Source of the DNA: Halolamina pelagica
GTDB taxonomy: Archaea; Halobacteriota; Halobacteria; Halobacteriales; Haloferacaceae
Length of the DNA: 64,000 nt
Direction: 5' to 3'
Assembly: GCF_900115675.1 (NCBI RefSeq)
Contig: NZ_FOXI01000002.1
Location: 62,001-126,000, forward strand
In this document: piece after piece, positions 51,281-59,971 of the stretch
How positions within the stretch are numbered: position 1 is the first letter of the stretch
How the letters are laid out: each line of letters starts with the position of its first letter
Notes under the pieces: model-generated
Seen by the model: only the letters and a program-made list of their open reading frames with translations
Databases searched by the model: none
Told to the model about the DNA's origin: nothing
Program-made: the position numbers and the translations under genes

Positions 51281-52938
51281 CGGTCCACCTCCCCGAGCAC
51301 GATGTCCAGGCTACCCAGCGCGGCGATCATGTCGGGGATGTACTCCCCGTTGCTCATCTCCGGCAGGGTCTGGAGGTTCGAGAAGCACGGGCTCCGGATC
51401 TTGAACCGGCCGGGCTTCTCGGTGCCGTCGGATCGGATGTAGACGCCGAGTTCGCCCTTCGCGCCCTCGACGGTGCGGTAGATCTCCTTGTCGTCCTCCG
51501 GGCGCAGCGTCCGCGGGACGTTGGCCTGGATGTTGCGCTCGTCCTCGGGCCAGTCCTCGAGCAGGTCGACACACTGCTCGATGATCTTCGCGGACTCCTC
51601 GACCTCTCGCAGGCGGACGAGCAGGCGGCTGAAGTTGTCACAGCCGTCCTCGACGGGGACCTCCCAGTCGAGCTCGTCGTAGTAGCCGTAGGGGTCGTCC
51701 CGGCGGATGTCGTAGTCGATGCCGGAGCCACGGGCGACCGGGCCGGTGGCGCCGTAGTTCTTGGCGACTTCCTCGGGCAGGATCCCCGTGCCGACCGTCC
51801 GCATCTGGAGGATCTCGTTGCCCGTGATGAGGTCGTGGTACTCCTCCAGCCGGTCGGGGAGCCCGTCGACGAACTCGCGGATGGACTCGAAGAACTCCTC
51901 GCGGGGCTCGGGCAGGTCCCAGACGACCCCGCCGAGTCGGAAGTAGTTGAACATCAGCCGCTGGCCGGTGAGGTCCTCGAGGATGTTCTGCACCTCCTCG
52001 CGGTCCCGGATGGCGTACATGAAGATCGCGGTGAAGTCGCCGTAGATGTCGAGCGCGAACGTCCCGACGGCGAGCATGTGGGCCGCGATCCGGCAGAGTT
52101 CCGCGCCCATGGTGCGGATGATCTGGGCGTACTCGGGCACCTCGATGTCCGCGAGGTCCTCCGCCGCGCGGGCGTAGGCCCACTCGTTGAGCAGCCCGGC
52201 CGAGATGTAGTCCCACCGGTCGGGGTAGGGCATGATCTGGTGGCGGTAGGTACCGTTCTGGGCCATCTGCTCCTCGTTGCGGTGGAGGTAGCCGATGTCC
52301 GGCTCCACGTCGACGACCTGCTCGCCGTCGAGCGTCGTCTCGAGGTGGAGCACGCCGTGAGTCGCCGGGTGGTGGGGACCGATGTTGACGAACATCGTGT
52401 CCGAGTCGGACTCGGCGCGCTGGTCCTCCTGCAGCGGGTTGGCGTTCTCACGCAGCGGCACCATCTGGGGCCGGTCCTGGTCGTAGTCCAGCCCCATCGG
52501 GTGGCCCTGCCACGTCTCGGGCAGGAGGATCCGGCGCAGGTCCGGGTGGTCGTCGTACTCGATGCCGACGAGGTCGTACGCCTCCCGTTCGTGCCAGTCG
52601 GCGGTCCGGAAGACCGGCTCCGCGGACTCGCTGACCGGGTTCTCCGAGTCGGTCGGGACGACGATGCTGACCTCGTCGGTCGGGTCGTCGAACTTCTTCA
52701 GGTGGTAGATCGACTCGAAGCGGTCCGGGTACTCCTCGGCAGTGACCAGCGAGAGGTGGTCGTAGCCGGCCTCCTCCTTGAGTCGGCCGAGGGTCTCCTG
52801 GACCGTGTCGGGCCGGATCACGAACGCCGGCGCGTTCATGTGGTCGTCGCGGTCGACGATCAGGTCGTCGAGCAGCGCCTCGAGTTCGGTCTCGCCGGAC
52901 TCGATCTCCGGCGTCTCCGATTCTTCCTGCAGGCTCAT
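51277..52938 (-). CDS. nuoCD: Complex I fused subunits NuoC-NuoD
   Basis: A 553-residue fusion. Residues about 20-170 match NuoC (VVPTDSENPVSESAEPVF, DWHEREAYDLVGIEYDDHPDLRRIL). Residues about 175-553 match NuoD (NIGPHHPATHGVLHL, then GYLHRNEEQMA and the C-terminal FKIRSPCFSNLQTL). NuoD's conserved His of the PATHG loop and the tyrosine of the quinone site are expected here. The stop overlaps nuoH. Confidence 0.95.
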   Translation of the reverse strand: MSLQEESETPEIESGETELEALLDDLIVDRDDHMNAPAFVIRPDTVQETLGRLKEEAGYDHLSLVTAEEYPDRFESIYHLKKFDDPTDEVSIVVPTDSENPVSESAEPVFRTADWHEREAYDLVGIEYDDHPDLRRILLPETWQGHPMGLDYDQDRPQMVPLRENANPLQEDQRAESDSDTMFVNIGPHHPATHGVLHLETTLDGEQVVDVEPDIGYLHRNEEQMAQNGTYRHQIMPYPDRWDYISAGLLNEWAYARAAEDLADIEVPEYAQIIRTMGAELCRIAAHMLAVGTFALDIYGDFTAIFMYAIRDREEVQNILEDLTGQRLMFNYFRLGGVVWDLPEPREEFFESIREFVDGLPDRLEEYHDLITGNEILQMRTVGTGILPEEVAKNYGATGPVARGSGIDYDIRRDDPYGYYDELDWEVPVEDGCDNFSRLLVRLREVEESAKIIEQCVDLLEDWPEDERNIQANVPRTLRPEDDKEIYRTVEGAKGELGVYIRSDGTEKPGRFKIRSPCFSNLQTLPEMSNGEYIPDMIAALGSLDIVLGEVDR

Positions 52939-53636
52939 GGCGAATCAGCCCAGTTGTAGCGCATCACGAGGTCCTCCTCGTCGATCTCGGACGCGAGTTC
53001 GTCGACGATCTCGTCGCGTTCGAGGTCGCCGAACTGTTCCAGCTCGTAGGGCTTGACCGTCACCGGCGACGACTCGCCGTTGGCGATCCGCTCCTGGAGC
53101 TTCGCGACGCCGTAGACCAGCGCCTCGGGGCGGGGCGGGCAGCCCGGGACGTGGATGTCGACCGGGATGACCTCCTCGGCGCCCTTGACCACGTTGTACC
53201 CCTCCTGGAACGGGCCGCCGGAGATGGTACAGGAGCCCATGCCGACGACGAACTTCGGCTCGGGCATCTGGTCGTAGACGCGCTTCATCCGCGGGGCGAA
53301 CTTCGAGACGATCGTCCCCGGGACGATCATCACGTCGGCCTGCCGGGGCGAGGCCCGCGGGACGCCGGCGTGGAAGCGGTCGAGGTCGTGCTTGACCGCG
53401 TAGGTGTGCATCATCTCGATGCTGCAGCAGGCGATCCCGAACTGCAGCATGAACATCGACGAGCCCCGGACCCAGTTCATGAACTTGTCGAACTTCGTGA
53501 GGATGAACGGCGAGGAGCCGAACGCCTCGCGAAGTTTGGAGTTGAACCGGTCGCCCTGTCCGGTCATCCGCGCGTCGCGGGTCTCCGTCTGTACTAGTGA
53601 GTCGTCGGTTCGGAAGAGTTCTCGTTCGCTACTCAT
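52935..53636 (-). CDS. nuoB: Complex I subunit NuoB (N2 cluster)
   Basis: A 233-residue subunit. The N2 4Fe-4S ligands are Cys70-Cys71 (GIACCSIEM), Cys136 (GSCTISGG) and Cys166 (GCPPRPEAL). It hands electrons to quinone. ATG 53636 gives MSSERELFRT and overlaps the nuoA stop (ATGA); the longer frame (to 54038) is antisense to nuoA. Confidence 0.95.
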   Translation of the reverse strand: MSSERELFRTDDSLVQTETRDARMTGQGDRFNSKLREAFGSSPFILTKFDKFMNWVRGSSMFMLQFGIACCSIEMMHTYAVKHDLDRFHAGVPRASPRQADVMIVPGTIVSKFAPRMKRVYDQMPEPKFVVGMGSCTISGGPFQEGYNVVKGAEEVIPVDIHVPGCPPRPEALVYGVAKLQERIANGESSPVTVKPYELEQFGDLERDEIVDELASEIDEEDLVMRYNWADSP

Positions 53637-54046
53637 TGGTTTGCCTCCGTCTTCTCTTCGAGCGCACGCGGACTGGACACCCACTGCACGGCGCCCTGCC
53701 GCCACGCCCAGACGAGCCCGACGACCAGCACGCCGATGAACACGAGCATCGGCGCGAGCACCTCCGTCATGGAGGCGCCCCCTTCGAGGGCCGGTCGGTA
53801 GATGACCGTCCACGGAAAGATCAGGACGGTCTCGATGTCGAAGACGACGAACAGCAGCGCAACCATGTAGTACTGGATGTTGAACCGGATGCGCGTCGTC
53901 CCCGTCGGGATCTCGCCGCTCTCGTAGACGGCGCTTTTCCCCTGTTCGGGCACACTGGGACGCAGCAGCGACGACACCGCCATCATTGCGACGGGGATGC
54001 CGACGCTGACCACCGCCAGCGCGCCGATAGCTATCCATGGATTCAT
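53633..54046 (-). CDS. nuoA: Complex I subunit NuoA
   Basis: A 137-residue three-span subunit, first gene of the eleven-gene nuo operon. It contains the family segment NIQYYMVALLFVVFDIETVLIFPWTVIY with the conserved acidic pair. No NuoE, F or G genes accompany the operon, so NADH is probably not the direct electron donor. A candidate TATA box (cttaagag on this strand) lies about 45 nt upstream, giving a short leader. Confidence 0.95.
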   Translation of the reverse strand: MNPWIAIGALAVVSVGIPVAMMAVSSLLRPSVPEQGKSAVYESGEIPTGTTRIRFNIQYYMVALLFVVFDIETVLIFPWTVIYRPALEGGASMTEVLAPMLVFIGVLVVGLVWAWRQGAVQWVSSPRALEEKTEANQ

Positions 54047-54148
54047 ATCGGGTTCTCCGTAACGTTTCCGGGGTTCGACCCCACGGCTCTTAAGCGTTCA
54101 TTTCCCCGCGCGGGCGAGCGTGCGGACCAGTACCGTGGAGCTCGGGGA

Positions 54149-54763
54149 TCACTCCTCGCGTTCACGGAATCCACGGACCCCGAGATCGTGCAGGGAAGCC
54201 GACACGTCGCCGACGCCCTCGCGGCGCTCGTCGTGGAGGGCTTCGAGCCGATCGCGGACTTCGGGGTACTCTCGCGCCAGGATCTGGGCCGCAGAGAGCG
54301 CGGCGTTGTAGGACTTGCCGGCGTCGACGGCCGTGATCGGCGCGCCCGTGGGCATCCCGATGACGGAGTCGACGGACTTCTCCTGGACGGGGACGCCGAT
54401 GACCGGCACCGGGAACGCGATGGAGGCAGTCATGTTCGGCAGGTCCGCCGACTTCCCGCCGGCGCCGGCGACGATCACGTCGAGGCCGCGCTCCGCGGCC
54501 GTCTCGGCGTAGGCGTACATGAGGTCCGGCGTCCGGTGGGCCGAGACGACGTAGGACTCGTAGCTGAACCGCCCCGCCGGCGGGTCGGCGTGGTCGGTCT
54601 GTTCGGCGAACCCCAGCGCGTCGAGCGCGTCGAACGCGCCCTGCATCGTGTCGAGGTCGGAGTCAGACCCCATGATGATCCCCACGTCGGGGGTTGCTTC
54701 GGCCGCCCGGTCGGCGGCGGCGTCCGATTCGAGTCGGTCGATCAGGTCGGTGACTGCGGGCAT
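54149..54763 (-). CDS. purE: N5-CAIR mutase
   Basis: A 204-residue class I PurE converting N5-carboxyaminoimidazole ribonucleotide to CAIR. Landmarks are GIIMGSDSDLDTM, VSAHRTPDLM and AGAGGKSADLPNMTASI. ATG 54763 places an approximately 25-residue N-terminal extension before the fold. It lies 14 nt after purK on the same strand. Confidence 0.94.
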   Translation of the reverse strand: MPAVTDLIDRLESDAAADRAAEATPDVGIIMGSDSDLDTMQGAFDALDALGFAEQTDHADPPAGRFSYESYVVSAHRTPDLMYAYAETAAERGLDVIVAGAGGKSADLPNMTASIAFPVPVIGVPVQEKSVDSVIGMPTGAPITAVDAGKSYNAALSAAQILAREYPEVRDRLEALHDERREGVGDVSASLHDLGVRGFREREE

Positions 54764-54777
54764 GATGTCGGTGGGAG

Positions 54778-55929
54778 TTACTCGGTGAAGGTCAGCGAGC
54801 CGCGGAGCGATTCGGCGGTTTCGAGCGCCGATCTGGCGTCGGCGGCGCCGGGGTCGGTGACGGTCAGGTGGCCCATCTTTCGGAGCGATCGGGCCTCCCG
54901 CTTCCCGTACCAGTGGAGGCTGGCGTCCGGCTCGGCCAGTACGGCGTCGACGCCCGAGAGCGTCGCCGGCTCCGGGGCGTCCACGTCGCCGAGGACGTTC
55001 GCCGAGGCCGTGGGCGCGACGCGCTCGACGGGGCCGAGCGGCCACCCCAGTACGGCCCGGACGTGCTGCTCGAACTGTGAGGTGGCGGCACCCTCGATCG
55101 TCCAGTGCCCGGAGTTGTGGGGTCGGGGCGCGATCTCGTTGACGAGGATCTCCCCGTCAACGTCGAACAGTTCGACGCCGAAGACGCCGCGGCCGTCGAG
55201 TTCGGCGAGTACCTGCTCCACAACGTCGCGGCCGCGCTCTCGCGTCTCGTCGTCGACGCGGGGCGGCGAGACCGTCCCGCGCAGGATCTCCTCGCGGTGG
55301 ATGGTCTCGGTCACCGGGAACACGCGCGTCTCGTCGTCAGCCCCGCGGACGCCGATGGCGGCGAGTTCGCGGTCGAAGTCGAGCAGTTCCTCCGCGACCG
55401 CATCGCCGCCGACGGTTTCCAGCGTCCCCGCGGCGGCGTCGGCGTCGGTAACGGGCTCGTTCCCCCGGCCGTCGTAGCCGCCCTCGCGGGCTTTCAGCAT
55501 CGTGCTGCCGAAGCGGTCGACCGCGGTCTCGGCCGCCGCGGGGGTGTCCGCGGGGGCGAACTCCGGAACCGGAATCCCCGCATCTGCGAGCATCTCCTTC
55601 TCCCGGAGCTTGTCGCCCGTGACCCCCAGCGTCTCCGGGTCGGGGTGGACGGGCGTCCCTGTCTCGGCCCGGACCTCAGCGAGCAGCTCCGGGTCGGCGG
55701 TCTCGATCTCGAACGTGAGCACGTCGGCGCGCTCGGCGAGTTCCCTGACCGCTTCGGGGTCGTCGAGGTCGCCCTCGATCTGGTCGGCGACCCGCGCGGC
55801 CGGGCAGTCGGGAGTCGCGTCCAGCACGACCACGTCGACGCCCAGCGGCGACGCGGCCTCCCCGAGCATCCGCCCGAGTTGGCCGCCGCCGACGACGCCG
55901 AGCGTGGGTCCGGGTAGCGTGACGCTCAT
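54778..55929 (-). CDS. purK: N5-CAIR synthetase
   Basis: A 383-residue ATP-grasp enzyme carboxylating AIR with bicarbonate. The nucleotide motif is GVVGGGQLGRML at the N terminus and the ATP-grasp metal site VNEIAPRPHNSGHWTIEGA lies near residue 270. It precedes purE in a two-gene operon. The ATG is in a 70-nt gap after the Agl23-like gene's stop. Confidence 0.95.
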   Translation of the reverse strand: MSVTLPGPTLGVVGGGQLGRMLGEAASPLGVDVVVLDATPDCPAARVADQIEGDLDDPEAVRELAERADVLTFEIETADPELLAEVRAETGTPVHPDPETLGVTGDKLREKEMLADAGIPVPEFAPADTPAAAETAVDRFGSTMLKAREGGYDGRGNEPVTDADAAAGTLETVGGDAVAEELLDFDRELAAIGVRGADDETRVFPVTETIHREEILRGTVSPPRVDDETRERGRDVVEQVLAELDGRGVFGVELFDVDGEILVNEIAPRPHNSGHWTIEGAATSQFEQHVRAVLGWPLGPVERVAPTASANVLGDVDAPEPATLSGVDAVLAEPDASLHWYGKREARSLRKMGHLTVTDPGAADARSALETAESLRGSLTFTE

Positions 55930-55999
55930 GCGCGACGCTTCCGGACGAGCGTGGATAAGTATTGCTGGATCGAGTGCGAGATAGGCACGTTCGTGCTGG

Positions 56000-57814
56000 T
56001 CACGGCTCCGTCGAGCGGGCCAGCGCGTCCCGGTCGAGGAACACGACGACCTCCTCGCTCCAGAGTTTGAAGCGGTGTTCCCGGACGGCGTAGCCGTCGA
56101 GTTCGCCCTCGATCTCGTCCCGTGCGTCGTCGTGGGCGATCACGACCGGCGGCGGGTCGGCGAGCACCTCCTCGGGCGCCGACCCCGGGGCGCTGGAGGT
56201 CACGGTCGCGTCGGCGCGTTCGAGGTACCACGGGAGCGGGAGGCGTGAGTGCCACGAGGGGCCGCCCGGCGGCGGCTGATCGAGGCTGGACTCGTTCGCG
56301 ACGTAGAACTGCGTCCCGCCGCCGGCGTCGGTGCCGTAGAACAGCACGTCGGTCCCCTCGTTCGCGTCGGCGACGGCCGCCACGTCGATCATCGTGTCCT
56401 GCAGGTCGTTCCCGGGCTGGGCCCACTGGAGCACCTGCCGGTCCTCCCGGTCCGCGCTGTTCCAGTAGTCGGCGTTCAAGCCGACGACGCCCACGGCGCC
56501 GGCGGTGAGCAGCAGCGCGGCGATCAGGACCGGGGCCGCGAAATCGAGCCCCAGTCGGGCGTTCTCGACCGTTCGCCGGAGCGCATCCGGGATCGACTCG
56601 TCCCCATTTGTCAGTTCCCGGTCGACGACGCCGACCAGCGCGGCGACGCCGACCGCGGCCGGCACGGTCAGCGGGAGGACGACGTGGGTCGCGGCCCACG
56701 GCGCCTGGATGTCGGTCGCGATCGGGTAGCCGACCACGCTTGCGGCGGCCCAGTAGAGCGTGAACGCGACGAGCGGCCGCCGGCCCGCGTCGCCGCCGAC
56801 GCCGTAGCCGTCCGCGAGGGCGCCGATGGCCGCGAACCCGACGACGACCGGCGCGCCGAACGCCAGCGTCTCCAGCGTGTCGTGGAGGAAGGCGAGGTAG
56901 GAGCGCCCGCCGCCGCCGTCGCGGTCGAGCCAGGTGTCCACCAGCTCGGTCGCCGTGTCGACCAACGCGGCGTCGAGTACGGAAAGCAGGTTCCCGACCG
57001 AGGAGAGTGCGCCCCAGATCTCGGGTCGGGGGGCGTACATGAGCACGGTCACGGTGAGGAACGCCCCGAGTAGCGCCGCGAGTGCCCCGGCAGCCCGGAC
57101 CGCGGCCGGGAGTCGCCCCGACCGCCGATCGAGCCAGCCCCTGAGTCCGGCGACGTCGCGTCGAACTCGCTGGCTGGCGCCGTCGCCGCCGGTCGCCGCG
57201 CGGACGAGTCGATGGTCGTAACAGACCGCCGCGGCGCCGCCGAAACAGGCGACGTAGAGGATCGCGTTCTCCTTGCTCGCGAAGGCCAACCCCAGGGCGG
57301 CGCTGCCGGCGATCGCGAAGCGGAGCCGACGGGTGTCGTACGCACGCACGAGCAGCGCGAACGCGACGAACGCGAACGCGCCCACGAGCATGTCCGAGCG
57401 CATGAACCGCGAGTAGTAGAGCAGCAGCGGCTGACCCGTCAGCAGCAGCCCGAGCGCGACGGTCTCGCGCTCGTCGAGGTGACGGCGGAACAGCCACGCG
57501 GCGAGGGGGAGCGTCGCGGTGACGACCGCGACGGGGGCCCGCGCCCAGAAGTCGGTTGCGGGGACGACGTGGAACAGCAGCGCGTCGACGTGCTGGATGA
57601 AGGGCCCGTGGATGATGGGTCGGTAGTGGAACTGCCCCGTCTCGTGGTAGCGCAGGATCCAGTAGCCGACCCGCCCCTCGTCCCAGTGGAAGACCCGGCC
57701 CCCGAGGGCGAACAAGCGGAGCAGCAGCGAGAGCATCGAGAGGCCGGCCAGCACACGGAGCGCCCGCGGGCCCGCCCGATCGGGCCGGTCCGCCCCCTGA
57801 GCCGCCGGTGACAT
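56000..57814 (-). CDS. Agl23-type flippase-associated membrane protein (TIGR03663-like)
   Basis: A 604-residue integral membrane protein with about 12 spans. Conserved N-terminal RVFHWDEGRVGYWILRY and a HGPFIQH motif are typical, as I recall, of the TIGR03663 family related to GT39/STT3-like glycosyltransferases (called Agl23 because of its link to lipid-linked glycan flippase genes). ATG 57814 is preferred to the one at 57880, which is only 5 nt past the upstream Usp stop and adds 22 residues of polar sequence. Probably used in S-layer or archaellin N-glycosylation. The DxD/WDE acidic pair near residue 44 would be the catalytic base. Confidence 0.78.
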   Translation of the reverse strand: MSPAAQGADRPDRAGPRALRVLAGLSMLSLLLRLFALGGRVFHWDEGRVGYWILRYHETGQFHYRPIIHGPFIQHVDALLFHVVPATDFWARAPVAVVTATLPLAAWLFRRHLDERETVALGLLLTGQPLLLYYSRFMRSDMLVGAFAFVAFALLVRAYDTRRLRFAIAGSAALGLAFASKENAILYVACFGGAAAVCYDHRLVRAATGGDGASQRVRRDVAGLRGWLDRRSGRLPAAVRAAGALAALLGAFLTVTVLMYAPRPEIWGALSSVGNLLSVLDAALVDTATELVDTWLDRDGGGGRSYLAFLHDTLETLAFGAPVVVGFAAIGALADGYGVGGDAGRRPLVAFTLYWAAASVVGYPIATDIQAPWAATHVVLPLTVPAAVGVAALVGVVDRELTNGDESIPDALRRTVENARLGLDFAAPVLIAALLLTAGAVGVVGLNADYWNSADREDRQVLQWAQPGNDLQDTMIDVAAVADANEGTDVLFYGTDAGGGTQFYVANESSLDQPPPGGPSWHSRLPLPWYLERADATVTSSAPGSAPEEVLADPPPVVIAHDDARDEIEGELDGYAVREHRFKLWSEEVVVFLDRDALARSTEP

Positions 57815-57872
57815 GCGGGGGCGTTCCGAGTGGAGGTTTGAAGCTCTGTGGGTTTCAGTTCCGGCAGGCGGT

Positions 57873-58724
57873 TCAGTCACCGCCGACAGTGATCACGGGC
57901 ACGTCCGCCGAGCGAACGACCTTCTCGGCGACGCTACCGAGCAGCACGCGATCGAGGCCGCTTCGCCCGGTCGCGCCCATGACGATCGCGTCCAGCCCCT
58001 CCTGCTCCACGCAGGCGAGAACCTCCTCGTCCGTGTCGCCGGTCTCGGTATGGGTCGTCACGTCGACGCCGCGGCGCTCGGCCGCCTCCGCGATCTCGTC
58101 GATGGCCGCCTGTGACGCGCTCTCGCCCTCGCCGACGGCGTCGCCGGCGCTCGCGAGCATCGAGTCCTCGGTGACCGTGATCACGTGGACGTCGGCGTCG
58201 AGTTCGGCCGCGAAGTCGAGCCCGTGTCTGGCGGCTCGGAGCGCGGTGTCGCTGCCGTCGGTGGGGAGCAGCATGCCGCCGTAGGGGAACTCGAACCCCT
58301 CCTCGTCGATCGGCGCGGTCAGGACCGGCATCGGTGCCAGCCTGACCACCTTTCCGGTGACGCTGCCGAGCAGGTATCGGGAGAGCCCCTCGCGACCGTG
58401 GGTCGGAATCGCGATCAGGTCGTGATCCTGTTTCTCGGCGTAGTCGACGATCGTCTCCGCGGGCGTCCCCTGTTCGACGCTTGTCGTGTACTCGACACCC
58501 AGCGAATCGAGCAGGCGGCTCGCTTCGTCGACCACCTTCTCCCCCTCGTCGACGAGGACGTCGATCACGTTGCCCTCGGAGACGGTGACGCTGTCGCGGT
58601 TCGTGTCGGCGACGAACAGGAGTTCGACGCGCGCGTCGTCCCAGTTGGCCAGTTCGGCGGCGTGATAGAGCAGGCTGCTCTCGGCTGCCGCCTCGTCGAC
58701 CGGGAGAAGGATACTGTCGTACAT
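57873..58724 (-). CDS. Tandem universal stress protein
   Basis: A 283-residue protein with two complete Usp domains. Each carries a G-x2-G-x9-G-S loop: GREGLSRYLLGS (about residue 115) and GRSGLDRVLLGS (about residue 256), so both probably bind ATP. It starts MYDSILLPVDEA. Usual stress or osmotic role; exact partner unknown. It lies upstream of the Agl23-like gene with a 58-nt gap. Confidence 0.93.
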   Translation of the reverse strand: MYDSILLPVDEAAAESSLLYHAAELANWDDARVELLFVADTNRDSVTVSEGNVIDVLVDEGEKVVDEASRLLDSLGVEYTTSVEQGTPAETIVDYAEKQDHDLIAIPTHGREGLSRYLLGSVTGKVVRLAPMPVLTAPIDEEGFEFPYGGMLLPTDGSDTALRAARHGLDFAAELDADVHVITVTEDSMLASAGDAVGEGESASQAAIDEIAEAAERRGVDVTTHTETGDTDEEVLACVEQEGLDAIVMGATGRSGLDRVLLGSVAEKVVRSADVPVITVGGD

Positions 58725-58769
58725 GCCCCACTGTTGGGGCCGGGGGTAGGTAAGCGCTGTTGCGGTCGG

Positions 58770-59618
58770 TCAGCCGTGGCTCACGCCGTCACGGTCGTCG
58801 GCCTTCTTCCGTCGGATCGCCGCCTGGGCGTTGCTGGCGTCGTAGCCGAAGAAGACCTCGTCGGCGTAGCTCTCGGCGACTTCGGTCGCGTGGACGAGGT
58901 TGTCCACGTCAACGTCGACGGCGTAGAGTTCGATGGAGAACGGCGTGCCGGCCTCGGGGGTCTCGGGCGACCAGCCTAGCAGATCCTGGAAGCCCGAGGC
59001 GATGCTCTCCAGCCAGTACGTCGTGCTGTAGTGGGTGTCGTACAGCGGTACGACGAACTCGTCGACGTACGCCGAGAGCACCGAGAGGTCGAGGCCGGCG
59101 CGCTCGAACAGGTGCCCCGGGTACGGATCGGGGTAGAGAGTGAGGTACGTTTTCCCCGGGATGCGCTCGCTGGCCTCCGCGACGAACTCGGTGATCACGC
59201 TAGCGCGCCAGTCGAACCGATCGTCGTACTCGCTCTCGGCGAACAGTCGCTCACACCGGTCGCACCGGCAGTACTCGGCGCGTGGGAACCCCACGTCGTC
59301 GAGGCGCACGTCCTCGTTTGCGGCCGCGCAGTCGGAGATCGTCTCCAGCAACCCCTCGCGGTACCCCTCGTGGGTCGGGCACACGTACGCCCAGTCGAAG
59401 TAGGGCTGGTCGCGTGTCGCCCGGTTCCCCTCGTCGTCGACGGGCACCAGCTCCGGGCTGGACTCGCCGGCGGCGTTGTCGCCGAAGCAGGAGACCATGT
59501 TCACCGCGTTCGGCAGCGGCTCGGCGGCCCGGCCGGTCACGTCTTTCACCTCGTAGAACCCGCGGTCGAACGCCGGCCACTCGACCTCCTCCTCGTTGCG
59601 CGTGACGACCCCGTACAT
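58770..59618 (-). CDS. Haloarchaeal protein with possible TIM-barrel glycosidase-like fold
   Basis: A 282-residue soluble protein. CPTHEGYREGLLETISDC and RCDRCERLFAESEYDDRFDWR suggest a TIM barrel in which a C-x-C-x2-C motif (YCRCDRC) follows the DVGFPRAEY strand, as in some glycoside-hydrolase-like barrels. LDLSVLSAYVDEFVVPLYD would be a later barrel strand with acidic residues. Start ATG 59618 (MYGVVTRNEEEVEW) is preferred. Family not securely identified; substrate unknown. Confidence 0.6.
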   Translation of the reverse strand: MYGVVTRNEEEVEWPAFDRGFYEVKDVTGRAAEPLPNAVNMVSCFGDNAAGESSPELVPVDDEGNRATRDQPYFDWAYVCPTHEGYREGLLETISDCAAANEDVRLDDVGFPRAEYCRCDRCERLFAESEYDDRFDWRASVITEFVAEASERIPGKTYLTLYPDPYPGHLFERAGLDLSVLSAYVDEFVVPLYDTHYSTTYWLESIASGFQDLLGWSPETPEAGTPFSIELYAVDVDVDNLVHATEVAESYADEVFFGYDASNAQAAIRRKKADDRDGVSHG

Positions 59619-59705
59619 GGCCGGACGGAGTACGCCCCGGCGGGTAAGTTGTTCGCTCCCGACGGCGCTGCGGCTCGGGACCCTGTGAAGAAAGAACCGC
59701 GTTGG

Positions 59706-59842
59706 GTGGTTGCACACCTACGGCGTCGTCGCCGTTACCGCGCGACAGAGGCGCGATAGGGCGTGAGCCGCGAGTGGTTACACATCCACGGCGTCGTCAC
59801 CGTTACCGCGCGACGGAGCGCGCGGTAGGGCGTGGGCCGTGA
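59706..59842. repeat. Two tandem 68-69 bp repeats with a hairpin
   Basis: Unit 1 (59706-59773) and unit 2 (59774-59842) share roughly 85 percent identity by eye, starting gtggtt(a/g)cac and ending gccg(c/t)ga. Unit 2 contains a perfect 9-bp stem (59804-59812 with 59819-59827) around a 6-nt loop; unit 1 has a mismatched version. The region lies between two minus-strand genes and also reads as an open frame on that strand, but that peptide is Arg-rich and unlike a haloarchaeal protein. Confidence 0.6.
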
Positions 59843-59847
59843 ATGGG

Positions 59848-59958
59848 TTAGCTCTCCGATTCGACTTCCACTTCCACAGGCTCGGCCTCGCCGCCGACGA
59901 GGAAGTAGACGAGCGTGACGAACGCCAGCACCAGCAGCAGTTTTGCTTTCGTGGACAT
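59848..59958 (-). CDS. 36-residue single-span membrane peptide
   Basis: Peptide with a short N terminus MSTKAKL, one hydrophobic span LLVLAFVTLVYFLVGG and an acidic tail alternating Val and Glu (EPVEVEVESES). Start ATG 59958 lies 25-31 nt after a TATA-like ctttatgag on this strand, repeated in a 25-bp tandem duplication. This supports a real leaderless transcript. Function unknown. I recall similar tiny peptides in haloarchaea. Confidence 0.55.
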   Translation of the reverse strand: MSTKAKLLLVLAFVTLVYFLVGGEAEPVEVEVESES

Positions 59959-59971
59959 ACGCGGTCGTTGG

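Noticed and set aside
54070-54082. GGGGTTCGACCCC, resembling a tRNA T-arm upstream of nuoA
   Set aside because: No acceptor stem, D-arm or anticodon arm can be fitted on either side, and the region is only about 100 nt of intergenic sequence. It is best read as a short hairpin.
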